The notes under the pieces: generated by a model
What the model was told of the DNA's origin: nothing
Seen by the model: the letters and a program-made list of their open reading frames with translations, nothing else
Databases searched by the model: none
Shown: positions 39,825-48,018 of the stretch, in pieces
Layout: each line of letters opens with the position of its first letter
How positions within the stretch are numbered: position 1 is the stretch's first letter
Program-made: the position numbers and the translations under genes
NCBI RefSeq assembly: GCF_023913755.1
Contig: NZ_JAMXBJ010000048.1
Location: forward strand, 62,001 to 126,000
DNA: 64,000 bases
DNA from: Pseudarthrobacter cellobiosi
GTDB lineage: Bacteria > Actinomycetota > Actinomycetes > Actinomycetales > Micrococcaceae
Direction of reading: 5' to 3'

Positions 39825-40411
39825 CCGACTACCCGCTGGACATGCAGCTCGTCGTGGACCCGCTCAACCCTGAGAACGTGGTCCGCGACGGCGCTGTCTA
39901 CCTCTACGACCCTTCCGACGAGGCTGGCGTCTCACCCATCGCGCTCAAGGACCCGTCAGGACTGCCCCTGCCCAACCCTTTGGTCTCCAATCCCTTCGGG
40001 TTCATTCCACCGTCCATCGTCACCATCCCGAAAGTGAAGTGGAAGTCCGGAGCCTTCGAAGGGTTCTTCTTCTCCTACGACGGGCTCCGCAACGAAGCAA
40101 TCGCCGCCCGAGCCGCTGCCGAGATCGCCCAGGCGGCGGCGGTTACCGCCGGCGCGGACGCAGCGGCAGCGGCTCAGGCGGCGCTCGCCGGAGCAGTCGC
40201 TGACGCAGCGGAGTCCGCCGTCGACGCCGCCGCCGCACAAGCCTCCGCGCTCGCCGCTCAGGCCAGCGCTGCAGCTGCGGCCGCAACTGCTGCTGGCGGC
40301 GGTATGGCTGTCCATCCGACAGACCCGGACATCCTCATCATCAGTACCAAATTGGACGGCACCGTGGCCGTGAAGCCCACGGATTCCGACGTCCTCACCA
40401 TCACTACCTAA
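39821..40411 (+). CDS. Minor tail/fibre-like protein with Ala-rich coiled coil
   Basis: The protein has 196 residues. The N-terminus (DPLNPENVVRDGAVYLYDPS, LPNPLVSNPFGFIPPS) matches fibre base domains. The middle is an Ala-rich trimeric-coil-like stretch (AEIAQAAAVTAGADAAAAAQ). The C-terminus has a short HPTDPDILII/KPTDSDVLTI duplication. It probably carries the following spike. It overlaps the holin by 4 bp. Confidence 0.7.
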   Translation: MTDYPLDMQLVVDPLNPENVVRDGAVYLYDPSDEAGVSPIALKDPSGLPLPNPLVSNPFGFIPPSIVTIPKVKWKSGAFEGFFFSYDGLRNEAIAARAAAEIAQAAAVTAGADAAAAAQAALAGAVADAAESAVDAAAAQASALAAQASAAAAAATAAGGGMAVHPTDPDILIISTKLDGTVAVKPTDSDVLTITT

Positions 40412-40424
40412 GGAGCAGCCCAGC

Positions 40425-41813
40425 ATGGCAACTCGCGATGTACCCACGCTCGACGGCTCCGGCCGCATGTTCGAAAAGCACGTCCCCGCCTACCTCACCC
40501 AAGCGGCACAATCTGCCACGATTGATACCAAAGTAAAACCCCTGAAGCGCAACGCGGCACAAATCGCCCGCACTACTGCCGAGAAGCTGAGCGGCGTGAA
40601 AGTTGTTGTCATCATCCGGCACGATGACGGACAACTGCCGCAGATGGATTACCTCCCGATCTACGCGGCACACGGCGACGCCAAGGCATCATTCGTGATC
40701 GTGCCTACGTACATTGATACGGCGGGCAAGTTCAGCCTGGCACAGCTGAAACAGGTTTTTGATGCAGGGCACGACATCGGTTCGCACACGATGACACACC
40801 CGCAGGCCAACGCCTACGCGCTAACCGAAACCGAACGCCGCTACGAACTGTCCGCGTCGAAGGCCTGGCTTGAAACCACGCTAGGCAACGGGTACGTGTG
40901 CGAACACATCACATACCCCGGCAACCAGCCCGTCTACACCAACGAACTGTTCGAATACTACTTGGGTGGTTTCGCTGACGGTGCAGCTGCGAAACTGACC
41001 GGTCCCATTGACTTGGCCGCACACAGTAGCAGCCTCGGTTTTGACTGGTTCGACAATGCATCTTCCACGGCGAACAAGGCCAAGATCAACGCCCGCATCG
41101 CAACACTCAAAGCTCAGGGCAGCGCTGTGGACGTTGTGCAGGTCCACAACTACTCCGAAGGCACCCCCACGCAGCTTGACGAACTGCTGACCATCATCGA
41201 CGCGGACCCGGAAGTCATTACCCTGACCCTGACCGAGTGGATGCATTACGTCCGGGAAACATTCGAGACAGTCAACGGCCGGCACTACGCGAAGGGCATC
41301 AACCATAACGGTGGTGCCCGGACGTGGAAGAGTGTTGCAGTAGGGTCAGGCGCATACATAGCTGACCGTCTGGGCGTCGGTAAGGCATTCCGTGCCTTGG
41401 TCAACGGCGTGGAAGTTGCCACGCTTGACACTGAACTTGCGTTGCTTGGGCCGGGAACATCCACGCTTGAAAAGGGCCATCAGTTGGCGCAGTACAGCAG
41501 CGACAACAGCCGGAGCTTCACGCAGTCAGTCAACACCCTCGGTCTTCTACACCTTGTCGGCACCGGCATGACCTACCTGCTCGCCGACGGGTTCGGGATC
41601 CGCGCCCGACGCGACGGGCAAGCCATTGAAGCGCAAAACGCGGCCGGTGCTGACCGGTTTGCTGTGGACACCACACGCGGGGTTATCTGGCTACCGAACC
41701 TGCTGGCGTTGCCGACCGGCTACGCGAGGCCCGGGGAACTGTGCATCGTGAACGGCGTCCTGAAAATCTGCACGGCTGACAACGTCTGGACTACTGTGGG
41801 GACGCAGACGTAG
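40425..41813 (+). CDS. Tail spike with polysaccharide deacetylase (NodB) domain
   Basis: The 462-residue protein has a NodB fold at about 55-300 with motif 1 RHDDG (Asp67, Asp68) and motif 2 SHTMTH (His121, His125), the metal and catalytic set of family CE4. The C-terminal part (about 305-462) is a beta fibre (KSVAVGSGAYIADRLGVGKA). CE4 enzymes deacetylate surface glycans, so the spike likely processes the receptor polysaccharide. GGAG precedes the ATG. Confidence 0.85.
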   Translation: MATRDVPTLDGSGRMFEKHVPAYLTQAAQSATIDTKVKPLKRNAAQIARTTAEKLSGVKVVVIIRHDDGQLPQMDYLPIYAAHGDAKASFVIVPTYIDTAGKFSLAQLKQVFDAGHDIGSHTMTHPQANAYALTETERRYELSASKAWLETTLGNGYVCEHITYPGNQPVYTNELFEYYLGGFADGAAAKLTGPIDLAAHSSSLGFDWFDNASSTANKAKINARIATLKAQGSAVDVVQVHNYSEGTPTQLDELLTIIDADPEVITLTLTEWMHYVRETFETVNGRHYAKGINHNGGARTWKSVAVGSGAYIADRLGVGKAFRALVNGVEVATLDTELALLGPGTSTLEKGHQLAQYSSDNSRSFTQSVNTLGLLHLVGTGMTYLLADGFGIRARRDGQAIEAQNAAGADRFAVDTTRGVIWLPNLLALPTGYARPGELCIVNGVLKICTADNVWTTVGTQT

Positions 41814-43181
41814 CGCTGCACCATCACCTTCCGGGCTTGTTTCCACGTGGGGGTCAGACGGGGGTTGTGGTGTTGTCGGCGCAACGGAGCTTAGCGCCAG
41901 CATCAACAACGCCACTCCCTCCGTACCAACGAACGGGCCGTTTGCTTCTAGGAGTATTTGGACGGTCATCACCGCCAGCAGTAGGTGACCAAGCCGGGCC
42001 ATGCCACCCGGTTCTTGGGGGCCGCGAAAGAGCATCTTGCGAAGCATCGCCATGAAGATGACGAAGATAATCAGCGCGGGAAGGATGCCGCCGGCTATCT
42101 GGAACGTCAGTAGTGCAGTATGCGGCAGCCAGAGGTACATGCTGTAAAACTGTTCCATCCCGAGCCCGGCAATAGGCTCGCGGAGCGCGGCCTGGATTGA
42201 TATGTCGAGCAGGTACTGCCGGCTCTCTTCCGGGTTGAAGGAGTGCACGTCAGATGGGGCGAATAGTCGCGTAAGGGTGTTGAAGGTGAACCCGGATCCA
42301 CTCATGATGCTTAGAGGCACGTAAGCGGCCCCCGTCAACAGTAGACCTGGGATGATCTTCACCCATCCCCAGCGAAGCGCTACTGCCAACGCCAGCGCCA
42401 GCGCCAGAACGCCTCCGCGCCCTCCACTGAGAAGCAGCGCGACTAGACATGCGATAGTGGCGAAGGCGAACCATACCCGCCGCCCCCGTCCAAACATGCA
42501 AATACCGACGAGGACACCTACCGCGAGCTCGTACGTCACCAAAGTGGCCGAAGGCGAAAGTCCAGTGAGCCGAGAAAATCCCGGGTCATCAAGCGGAGTC
42601 AGTACGGACCACCCGGCGGCAGACATGATAAGGACCACGGCGCTGAGCGTCACCCCGGCTAAGTAGCCCCGATAGAAGACGCGCCGGTCAGTAACGCGGG
42701 AGAGCACCATCCAAGCTGCAACCGACGCGATCGTCATGGTGTATCCGAGAGTCACAGCTGAGGCATCCCCACGTGACAGGCCAACCAGGATCAGAAACGC
42801 ACCGGTGACTCCTATGGCTAAGGCTATTCGTGTAACTACTTTGTTGCCACTACTGCGAGTCTTGACGACGACCGACAAGGCAAGAGCCATGCGAGCCACA
42901 TCGAACACGAGAGGGTCCAGGCTGCTGACTGACCAAATCGGAAGAAGAAAAGCCCATAGCGCAACCAGCGCGCCCACAGGGCACAGGATGGTGATCGTTA
43001 CCCACGCAGCCAACCCGAACAGGACTGCGACTGTGATAGCGACGGCCCCATTGTGGGCTGCGGCTGCACCGACGCCGACAGCGAGCACCACAGCGAGCAT
43101 AAAAAGGCCCACAGGCTTCAGGCCAGCACCAAGCCGCCGAAGAACAGCGAAGCCCATCACAGGCGTGCGCTGACGCGCCAT
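41691..43181 (-). CDS. O-antigen ligase/polymerase-like membrane protein (cargo)
   Basis: The 496-residue protein has 10 or more transmembrane segments (LFMLAVVLAVGVGAAAAHNG, WVTITILCPVGALVALWAFL, FATIACLVALLLSGGRGGVL) and a large outer loop with the Wzy_C-type region (FNPEESRQYLLDISIQAALR, EPIAGLGMEQFYSMYLWLPH). Such proteins join or polymerise surface glycans. The last 40 residues are antisense to the spike gene end (41691-41813) and look like read-through junk after the gene lost its own stop. GGGGG precedes the ATG. It is probable lysogenic-conversion cargo. Confidence 0.8.
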   Translation of the reverse strand: MARQRTPVMGFAVLRRLGAGLKPVGLFMLAVVLAVGVGAAAAHNGAVAITVAVLFGLAAWVTITILCPVGALVALWAFLLPIWSVSSLDPLVFDVARMALALSVVVKTRSSGNKVVTRIALAIGVTGAFLILVGLSRGDASAVTLGYTMTIASVAAWMVLSRVTDRRVFYRGYLAGVTLSAVVLIMSAAGWSVLTPLDDPGFSRLTGLSPSATLVTYELAVGVLVGICMFGRGRRVWFAFATIACLVALLLSGGRGGVLALALALAVALRWGWVKIIPGLLLTGAAYVPLSIMSGSGFTFNTLTRLFAPSDVHSFNPEESRQYLLDISIQAALREPIAGLGMEQFYSMYLWLPHTALLTFQIAGGILPALIIFVIFMAMLRKMLFRGPQEPGGMARLGHLLLAVMTVQILLEANGPFVGTEGVALLMLALSSVAPTTPQPPSDPHVETSPEGDGAALRLRPHSSPDVVSRADFQDAVHDAQFPGPRVAGRQRQQVR

Positions 43182-43283
43182 TACATTCCCCCTCAGCGGA
43201 TCAGATTTGACTTCCCTAAGTCTAGACGCGCTTCAGAGGCCAAAAGACCGGGATTGTTCCCTAACTGGGTTGTGACGCAGCCT

Positions 43284-43318
43284 AAGGCCCGCATCCTCTC
43301 GGAGGTGCGGGCCTTTTC
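43284..43318. terminator. Bidirectional intrinsic terminator between cargo genes
   Basis: AAGGCCCGCA (43284-43293) pairs with TGCGGGCCTT (43306-43315), with an inner CCTC/GAGG, flanked by T on the right. It separates the ligase promoter region from the 43393-44298 gene. The rest of the 43182-43392 gap shows no gene. Confidence 0.75.
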
Positions 43319-43392
43319 GTCGTTAGAGTGCCAGGTCCATCAGGTCCCGCCAGAAAAATGGGACCGAGAGCCGCCCGGCCAAAGCGGGGAAA

Positions 43393-44298
43393 TCAAGCGA
43401 ATGGAAGCAGTTTTCGTAGCACTGTGTTTCTGACGTAGTCATAAAGCTCGTTCAAGGAATCCATGACGCTATAGCCCGCCAGTAGCGGTCCAGCGCCAAA
43501 CTTGATCTGCACGTCGATTGTGGCGCTTGCATTGACATTGTTGGCCAAAGACATCCGCATGTAAGCCTGGGGCTCATCTGTTATCACGTCCACTGAGCCG
43601 ATTACTTCCAACCGGTGGATTGTGCCGTTGCCAATCGAGAAGTTGGTCAGTCCCATGCCCGACTGAACGACTGCAATGGTTCGATGCTTCCCTCGGTTGG
43701 TGAGGTCGCGAAGTAGCCAGAGCGGAGCACGTTCCGGCCCAAGCGGATACCGATACGGTTGCAGAGTCTGCAACGCCAGCAATGCAGCTTCAGGCCAGCA
43801 CTCGACCTGTTCGCCAAACGCGCGCCGAGCACTCCTGTTGGTCAGCTCCTTGTCGCGAATGGGAAAAGCTGAGCGTGTCTGTTGTTGGTCGTTCCACAGC
43901 GGACAGTGACGCCCCGCGATAGCGAACGCGACCTGATCCAAGGTTGCCAGAAGACCCTCCGCGATCTCATAAATGAGGTGCTCGAATTCCTCGTCGAGCG
44001 GGGCAAATTGTCTTATAGCGAGCACTCTCTCGCTGCCCTCGACGGTGTCGACAAGTTCCCAACCGGAATTTAGCCAATCAACCGCCATCAACTCAGCCTC
44101 CCGCATCTTCGACTCGACGCGTTTGAGTCGCCTTCCGTACGAAGTGGGACGCTCCAGGCGGTTCTGAAATCGCGATTCAAGGAGCCCGCTCATTCTTTCC
44201 TGACGTCTACTGTGCTCCCGAGGTGAACGCGCTGGCCGAACCGACTTAGGTCCCCGTTTTGTCATTACAGTTCCATTCCCCATCTGGTCAGGTCTCAT
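43393..44298 (-). CDS. Unknown cargo protein at the right prophage end
   Basis: The protein has 301 residues from ATG 44298; in-frame ATGs at about residues 6 and 12 (MGNGTV, MTKRGPKS) may be the true start. A basic N-terminus (KRGPKSVRPARSPREHSRRQ) is followed by a helical domain with LIYEIAEGLLATLDQVAFAI and LWLLRDLTNRGKHRTIAVVQ, a motif I associate with uncharacterised prokaryotic defence-island or mobile-element proteins, then a beta C-terminus. Base composition is visibly more AT-rich than the structural genes. Its position by attR and leftward reading suit lysogen-expressed cargo. Confidence 0.6.
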   Translation of the reverse strand: MRPDQMGNGTVMTKRGPKSVRPARSPREHSRRQERMSGLLESRFQNRLERPTSYGRRLKRVESKMREAELMAVDWLNSGWELVDTVEGSERVLAIRQFAPLDEEFEHLIYEIAEGLLATLDQVAFAIAGRHCPLWNDQQQTRSAFPIRDKELTNRSARRAFGEQVECWPEAALLALQTLQPYRYPLGPERAPLWLLRDLTNRGKHRTIAVVQSGMGLTNFSIGNGTIHRLEVIGSVDVITDEPQAYMRMSLANNVNASATIDVQIKFGAGPLLAGYSVMDSLNELYDYVRNTVLRKLLPFA

Positions 44299-44376
44299 TG
44301 ATCACTGTAACGAGGTCAGTGCCGGTAACAATGTGCCCGGACAGAGCGTGGTCAGCGTCGGCGCAGGCGAATCGGT

Positions 44377-44397
44377 TTGCCCCACGGCTGCCCCACT
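44377..44397 (+). repeat. Putative integrase arm-type sites, right (two TTGCCCCACG-like copies)
   Basis: TTGCCCCACG is at 44377-44386 and CTGCCCCACT at 44388-44397, again 11 bp apart and in the same orientation as the left pair. It lies 68 bp from the att core. Confidence 0.5.
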
Positions 44398-44420
44398 CGG
44401 AGCTACCCAGGGCAAAACAA

Positions 44421-44462
44421 AAGCCCGTCAGGACCGGATATTCCGTGTCCTGACGGGCTTTT
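44421..44462. terminator. Phage-borne terminator next to attR
   Basis: A 14-bp stem (44421-44434 with 44447-44460), with A-rich sequence on the left and TTTTT on the right, can terminate in both directions. It now stands immediately downstream of the leftward tRNA-Val(CAC) and so replaces the terminator displaced to 3349-3389. Confidence 0.8.
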
Positions 44463-44465
44463 TGT

Positions 44466-44511
44466 TCGGTGGGCGATACTGGGTTCGAACCAGTGACCTC
44501 TTCGGTGTGAA
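44466..44511. repeat. attR core (46-bp direct repeat)
   Basis: The stretch is identical to 3397-3442 and forms the 3' part of the intact tRNA-Val(CAC). It is the right boundary of the prophage. Confidence 0.93.
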
Positions 44512-44541
44512 CGAAGCGCGCTACCACTGCGCCAATCGCCC
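44470..44541 (-). tRNA. tRNA-Val(CAC), prophage integration target
   Basis: The 72-nt cloverleaf reads GGGCGAT ... ATCGCCC-A. The anticodon stem CTTCG/CGAAG holds loop TTCACAC, anticodon CAC (codon GUG). CCA is not encoded. The T-arm CTGG/CCAG is intact. The tRNA stays functional because the phage core restores its 3' end. Confidence 0.95.
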
Positions 44542-44681
44542 CGATGCCTTTGAATGCTAGCCGACCCGGCGGGGTTTATGGAAATCGAGACGGGCCGCCG
44601 CTCGAATTACACGCCTGTAATTAGTAAAATCCCCTAGATTGCAGGGATCCAGGGGCATAGCCGCGGCTGGGGAACGCGCGA

Positions 44682-44709
44682 TTTGGAGAATCCATGAACC
44701 TCCTATAGA
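44682..44709 (+). promoter_or_regulatory. Possible promoter of the rightward tRNA cluster
   Basis: TTTGGA (44682-44687), a 16-bp spacer and TATAGA (44704-44709), 60 bp before tRNA-Gly. The match is moderate. The rest of the 44542-44769 gap should hold the tRNA-Val(CAC) promoter as well; no gene is visible. Confidence 0.35.
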
Positions 44710-44769
44710 GTTCTTACTCGTTGGAACGCGAGGAATTGCCCGAAACGGCAAGGATTCAGCGGCCCAAAT

Positions 44770-44842
<73 letters not shown>

Positions 44843-44889
44843 CGCAGGACACTGTCACGGCAAAGGTTTTTCGGAATCGGAGCTTACAC

Positions 44890-44960
44890 GGTGGGTTGGC
44901 CGAGAGGCGAGGCAGCGGCCTGCAAAGCCGTTCACACGGGTTCGAATCCCGTACCCACCT
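44890..44960 (+). tRNA. tRNA-Cys(GCA)
   Basis: 71 nt; acceptor GGTGGGT/ACCCACC, discriminator T. Anticodon stem GCGGC/GCCGT with loop CTGCAAA, anticodon GCA. Confidence 0.95.
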
Positions 44961-44999
44961 CGGTGAAAACCATGGATTCCGGCTCACACCGGACGAAAT

Positions 45000-45074
45000 G
45001 GGCGATTGGCGCAGCGGTAGCGCGCTTCCCTGACACGGAAGAGGTCACTGGTTCGATCCCAGTATCGCCCACCA
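45000..45074 (+). tRNA. tRNA-Val(GAC), copy 1, with CCA
   Basis: Acceptor GGGCGAT/ATCGCCC. Anticodon stem CTTCC/GGAAG with loop CTGACAC, anticodon GAC. The body ends at 45071 and CCA follows directly at 45072-45074. Its 3' half differs from the phage att core by only a few bases. Confidence 0.95.
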
Positions 45075-45132
45075 AGCAAGGAAACTTGCTTCATGCAGTA
45101 CGCTAGGCCACCGGCCAGGCTGTACTTCATAC

Positions 45133-45205
<73 letters not shown>

Positions 45206-45249
45206 CTCTACCCCAGTAATAGATCCGAAATGGCCGGCCTTCCGGTTCC

Positions 45250-45321
45250 GGGCGATTGGCGCAGCGGTAGCGCGCTTCCCTGACACGGAAGAGGTCACTG
45301 GTTCGATCCCAGTATCGCCCA
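45250..45321 (+). tRNA. tRNA-Val(GAC), copy 2
   Basis: 72 nt, same sequence as the copy at 45000-45071 but without an encoded CCA; anticodon GAC. It is followed by a terminator. Confidence 0.96.
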
Positions 45322-45326
45322 CACAC

Positions 45327-45353
45327 AGCAGCTCTCCGTGAGCTGCTTTTTTG
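45327..45353 (+). terminator. Terminator of the tRNA cluster
   Basis: AGCAGCTC (45327-45334) and GAGCTGCT (45340-45347) with a 5-nt loop are followed by a run of T: a textbook intrinsic terminator. Confidence 0.92.
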
Positions 45354-45399
45354 TTGCCTGAATGACCCGCCCCGACTTGACAACATTTGTCACAGCACC

Positions 45400-45428
45400 T
45401 TGGCACGTCCGCCAGACAGGGCTAGGAT
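45400..45428 (+). promoter_or_regulatory. Promoter of the MT0933-type gene
   Basis: TTGGCA (45400-45405), a 17-bp spacer and TAGGAT (45423-45428) give a good actinobacterial sigma-70-type match 47 bp before the start. Confidence 0.6.
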
Positions 45429-45474
45429 CGGTTGCGGAGGAGCGACCTGGCTCCGCGATTGAAGGGAGGTGCTC

Positions 45475-45732
45475 GTGGGACTGATTGACGATCTCAAGGG
45501 CAAGGCTCAGGGTCTCATCCACGGCAACGAGCGGGCCATCAAGGACGGCATCACCAAGGCCGGCGATTTTGTCGACTCAAAGACCGGCGGCAAGTACGCG
45601 GGTCACGTCGATAAGGTCCAGGATGGTGCTTCCAAGCTCGTTGACAAGAACGACGGAACCCCCGGCGCGACCCCTGCCACCGAGCAGGCTCCGCCAGTGA
45701 ACCCGGTTCCCCCGGTTGACAGGGCTCCGTAA
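45475..45732 (+). CDS. MT0933/Rv0909-type antitoxin-family protein
   Basis: The 85-residue protein starts at GTG 45475; GAAGGGAGG ends 5 nt upstream. The body (GLIDDLKGKAQGLIHGNERA, IKDGITKAGDFVDSKTGGKY) matches the small MT0933_antitox family, named from Rv0909 of M. tuberculosis. A Pro-rich tail follows. The cognate Rv0910-like toxin is not adjacent, so the antitoxin role is doubtful here. Confidence 0.65.
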   Translation: MGLIDDLKGKAQGLIHGNERAIKDGITKAGDFVDSKTGGKYAGHVDKVQDGASKLVDKNDGTPGATPATEQAPPVNPVPPVDRAP

Positions 45733-45745
45733 GAAGGATTTGGCC

Positions 45746-45808
45746 AGGGCTTTGCCCTAGCACGTCAAGGGGGTGCGGGTCCCGCCGGGAGGCGGCACCC
45801 GCACCTTT
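45746..45808. terminator. Hairpins between the MT0933-type gene and zapE
   Basis: AGGGC/GCCCT (45746-45758), and a long stem GGTGCGGGT (45772-45780) with ACCCGCACC (45797-45805) plus inner CCGCC/GGCGG, followed by TTT. They probably serve both converging genes. Confidence 0.65.
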
Positions 45809-45845
45809 GGCGTTTAACTGACTGTCCGGCTTCCCCGGCCGCTGC

Positions 45846-46883
45846 CTAGGAAGGCTCGTGGTTCTGGCCCTCGCGGGCCAGTGCGGTCAGACGGGACACA
45901 GCACGGAAATACTTCTTGGTGTACCCGCCGTGCATCATCTCGTCCGTGAAGAGCTTGTCGAAGGGGACGCCGCTGGCCAGGATGGGCACATCCTTGTCGT
46001 ACAGGCGGTCGGCCAACACCACGAACCGCAGCGCCACGGCCTGTTCGGTGATGGTCTCCACGTTGCGCCACACGACGCCGTCGATGCCGTCGATGAGCTG
46101 CCGGTATCGGCTCGGGTGGACACCGGCAAGGTGGCCGATCAGTGAACTGAATTCGTCCTCTGCCACGGTCTTGCCGTCGAACTCGGCCTTCATCTGTGCG
46201 GCGAGCTGGCTGTTCCTCAGCGGTGCCGGGGCGGCGGGCAGGCCACGGTGGCGGAAGTCCTCGCCGTCGATCCTGATGACGTCGAACTGGTCCGCCAGGA
46301 CCTGGATTTCACGGGCAAAGTCGACGGCGGCAAAGCGGCCGTCGCCCAGCGAACCCGGCAGGGTGTTGGACGTGGCAGCCAGCTTGACGCCGGCGTCGGC
46401 CAGTTCACGCATAAGGCGTGACATCAGCACGGTGTCACCCGGGTCATCAAGCTCGAATTCGTCGATGCACACAAGCTTGTAGTGGCTCAGGGCTTCAACA
46501 GTTTTGCGGAAGGAAAGCGCCCCGACCAGGTTGGTGTATTCCACAAAGGTTCCGAACGCCTTGGGGCCCGGAGCGGCATGCCACAGGGAGGCCAGCAGGT
46601 GGGTTTTGCCGACGCCGAATCCGCCGTCGAGGTAGATCCCCGCCCTGGTAGCGACTTTCTTGCTGAAAAGCTTTTTGAACAGGCCGTCGCCGTCGCCGGC
46701 TCCAACTCCCGCGGCGAACGCTTCCAGCGCCTTGACCGCCGCCGCCTGGGACGGCTGGTTCGGGTCCGGCCGGTAGCTGGCAAAGGAGACCTGGCCAAAC
46801 CGTGGGGACGGATAAAAACCCTTAAGGAGCTCATCCACCGAAACCGCCGGAGTGCGGGCGGCAAGCTGTTCGATCTGTACCAA
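45846..46883 (-). CDS. zapE: Cell division protein ZapE (AFG1-like ATPase)
   Basis: The 345-residue P-loop ATPase has Walker A GGFGVGKTH, Walker B VCIDEFELDD, sensor TSNTLPG and C-terminal RFVVLADRLYD, all as in the AFG1/ZapE family. The E. coli protein affects Z-ring stability. It is divergent from the sulfurtransferase gene across 213 bp, which holds no other gene. Confidence 0.92.
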   Translation of the reverse strand: MVQIEQLAARTPAVSVDELLKGFYPSPRFGQVSFASYRPDPNQPSQAAAVKALEAFAAGVGAGDGDGLFKKLFSKKVATRAGIYLDGGFGVGKTHLLASLWHAAPGPKAFGTFVEYTNLVGALSFRKTVEALSHYKLVCIDEFELDDPGDTVLMSRLMRELADAGVKLAATSNTLPGSLGDGRFAAVDFAREIQVLADQFDVIRIDGEDFRHRGLPAAPAPLRNSQLAAQMKAEFDGKTVAEDEFSSLIGHLAGVHPSRYRQLIDGIDGVVWRNVETITEQAVALRFVVLADRLYDKDVPILASGVPFDKLFTDEMMHGGYTKKYFRAVSRLTALAREGQNHEPS

Positions 46884-47096
46884 GGTGGTCCGTTCTGCTG
46901 GTGGGTTGTCCCCAGAAAGAATACCGGCAACAGCCCGGGCCTACCCCGCCGTGCGGCCGGCAGGGGCCCGGGCGTGACGAAGGACATATTTCCCACTGTT
47001 AACAAGGAGGCGGACAGGGGCGGCCGGCCATGGCTACTGTGGGAGGCAGGTTTTCCTTCTACAGCATCCGCCGTGTCTCAGTGAAAGGCCATCACC

Positions 47097-48008
47097 ATGT
47101 CCTACGCAGTTGAACAGAACGAGAAGTTCGCCGCCTACGCCAACCCGGAGCGTCTGGTATCCACCGACTGGCTTGCCGCCGCACTTGAGGGCGGCGCCCT
47201 TGCGGACGGAAAGCTGGTGGTGGTCGAATCCGACGAGGACGTTCTCCTTTACGAGACCGGCCACATCCCCGGATCCGTCAAAATCGACTGGCACACCGAC
47301 CTTAACGATCAAGTGACCCGCGACTACGTGAACGGCGAGGCATTCGCCGCCTTGGCCGCTGCCAAGGGCATCTCCCGCGACGCCACGGTGGTCATCTATG
47401 GGGACAAGTCCAACTGGTGGGCCGCCTATGCACTCTGGGTCTTTACCCTGTTCGGCCACGAGGATGTCCGGCTGCTCGACGGCGGCCGGGACAAGTGGAT
47501 CGCAGAAGGCCGCGAACTGACCACGGACCAGACCGCCCCGGCACCCAGTGACTACCCGGTGGTGGAGCGCAACGACGCCCCCATCCGCGCGTTCAAGGAA
47601 GATGTGCTGGCACACTTCGGCAAGCCGCTCATTGACGTCCGCTCCCCTGAGGAATACACCGGCCAGCGGACCCACATGCCGGCCTACCCGGAAGAAGGTG
47701 CGCTCCGCGGCGGCCACATTCCCACGGCAGCATCCATTCCCTGGGCGCGCGCCGCTGCGCCGGACGGAACGTACCGCAGCCGGGAAGAACTCGAGGCCCT
47801 CTACCTGGGCGAGGCCGGGTTGGCCGCAGGCGATGACGTTGTGGCTTACTGCCGCATCGGCGAGCGTTCCAGCCACACCTGGTTCGCGCTCAAGTACCTG
47901 CTGGGCTTTGACACTGTCCGGAACTACGACGGCTCCTGGACCGAGTGGGGCAACGCCGTACGTGTTCCCATCGCCAAGGGCACGGAACGCGGCACGGTCC
48001 CGGCGTAA
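47097..48008 (+). CDS. Thiosulfate/3-mercaptopyruvate sulfurtransferase
   Basis: The 303-residue protein has two rhodanese domains. The active one carries [12 protein letters not shown] with catalytic Cys252. The N-terminal domain ([20 protein letters not shown]) is inactive. It transfers sulfane sulfur to thiophilic acceptors. The next gene encodes SufE, 10 bp later, so sulfur delivery to Fe-S or related pathways is suggested. Confidence 0.93.
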   Translation: MSYAVEQNEKFAAYANPERLVSTDWLAAALEGGALADGKLVVVESDEDVLLYETGHIPGSVKIDWHTDLNDQVTRDYVNGEAFAALAAAKGISRDATVVIYGDKSNWWAAYALWVFTLFGHEDVRLLDGGRDKWIAEGRELTTDQTAPAPSDYPVVERNDAPIRAFKEDVLAHFGKPLIDVRSPEEYTGQRTHMPAYPEEGALRGGHIPTAASIPWARAAAPDGTYRSREELEALYLGEAGLAAGDDVVAYCRIGERSSHTWFALKYLLGFDTVRNYDGSWTEWGNAVRVPIAKGTERGTVPA

Positions 48009-48018
48009 ACTGGAACAG

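Larger units (their letters stand above)
3397..44511. mobile_element. Temperate siphovirus prophage, about 41 kb
   Basis: The element is bounded by a 46-bp direct repeat within tRNA-Val(CAC). It contains integrase, repressor, Cro-like and excisionase-like genes, an early region, both terminase subunits, portal, protease/scaffold, capsid, head-tail connectors, tail chaperones with a frameshift, tape measure, tail tip, endolysin, holin and spike genes in standard siphovirus order. Apart from the split ParB-like gene I saw no broken gene, so it could be inducible. Confidence 0.93.

Noticed and set aside
45475..45732. Complete toxin-antitoxin pair at the MT0933-type gene
   Set aside because: No neighbouring toxin gene; the next gene is the convergent zapE.
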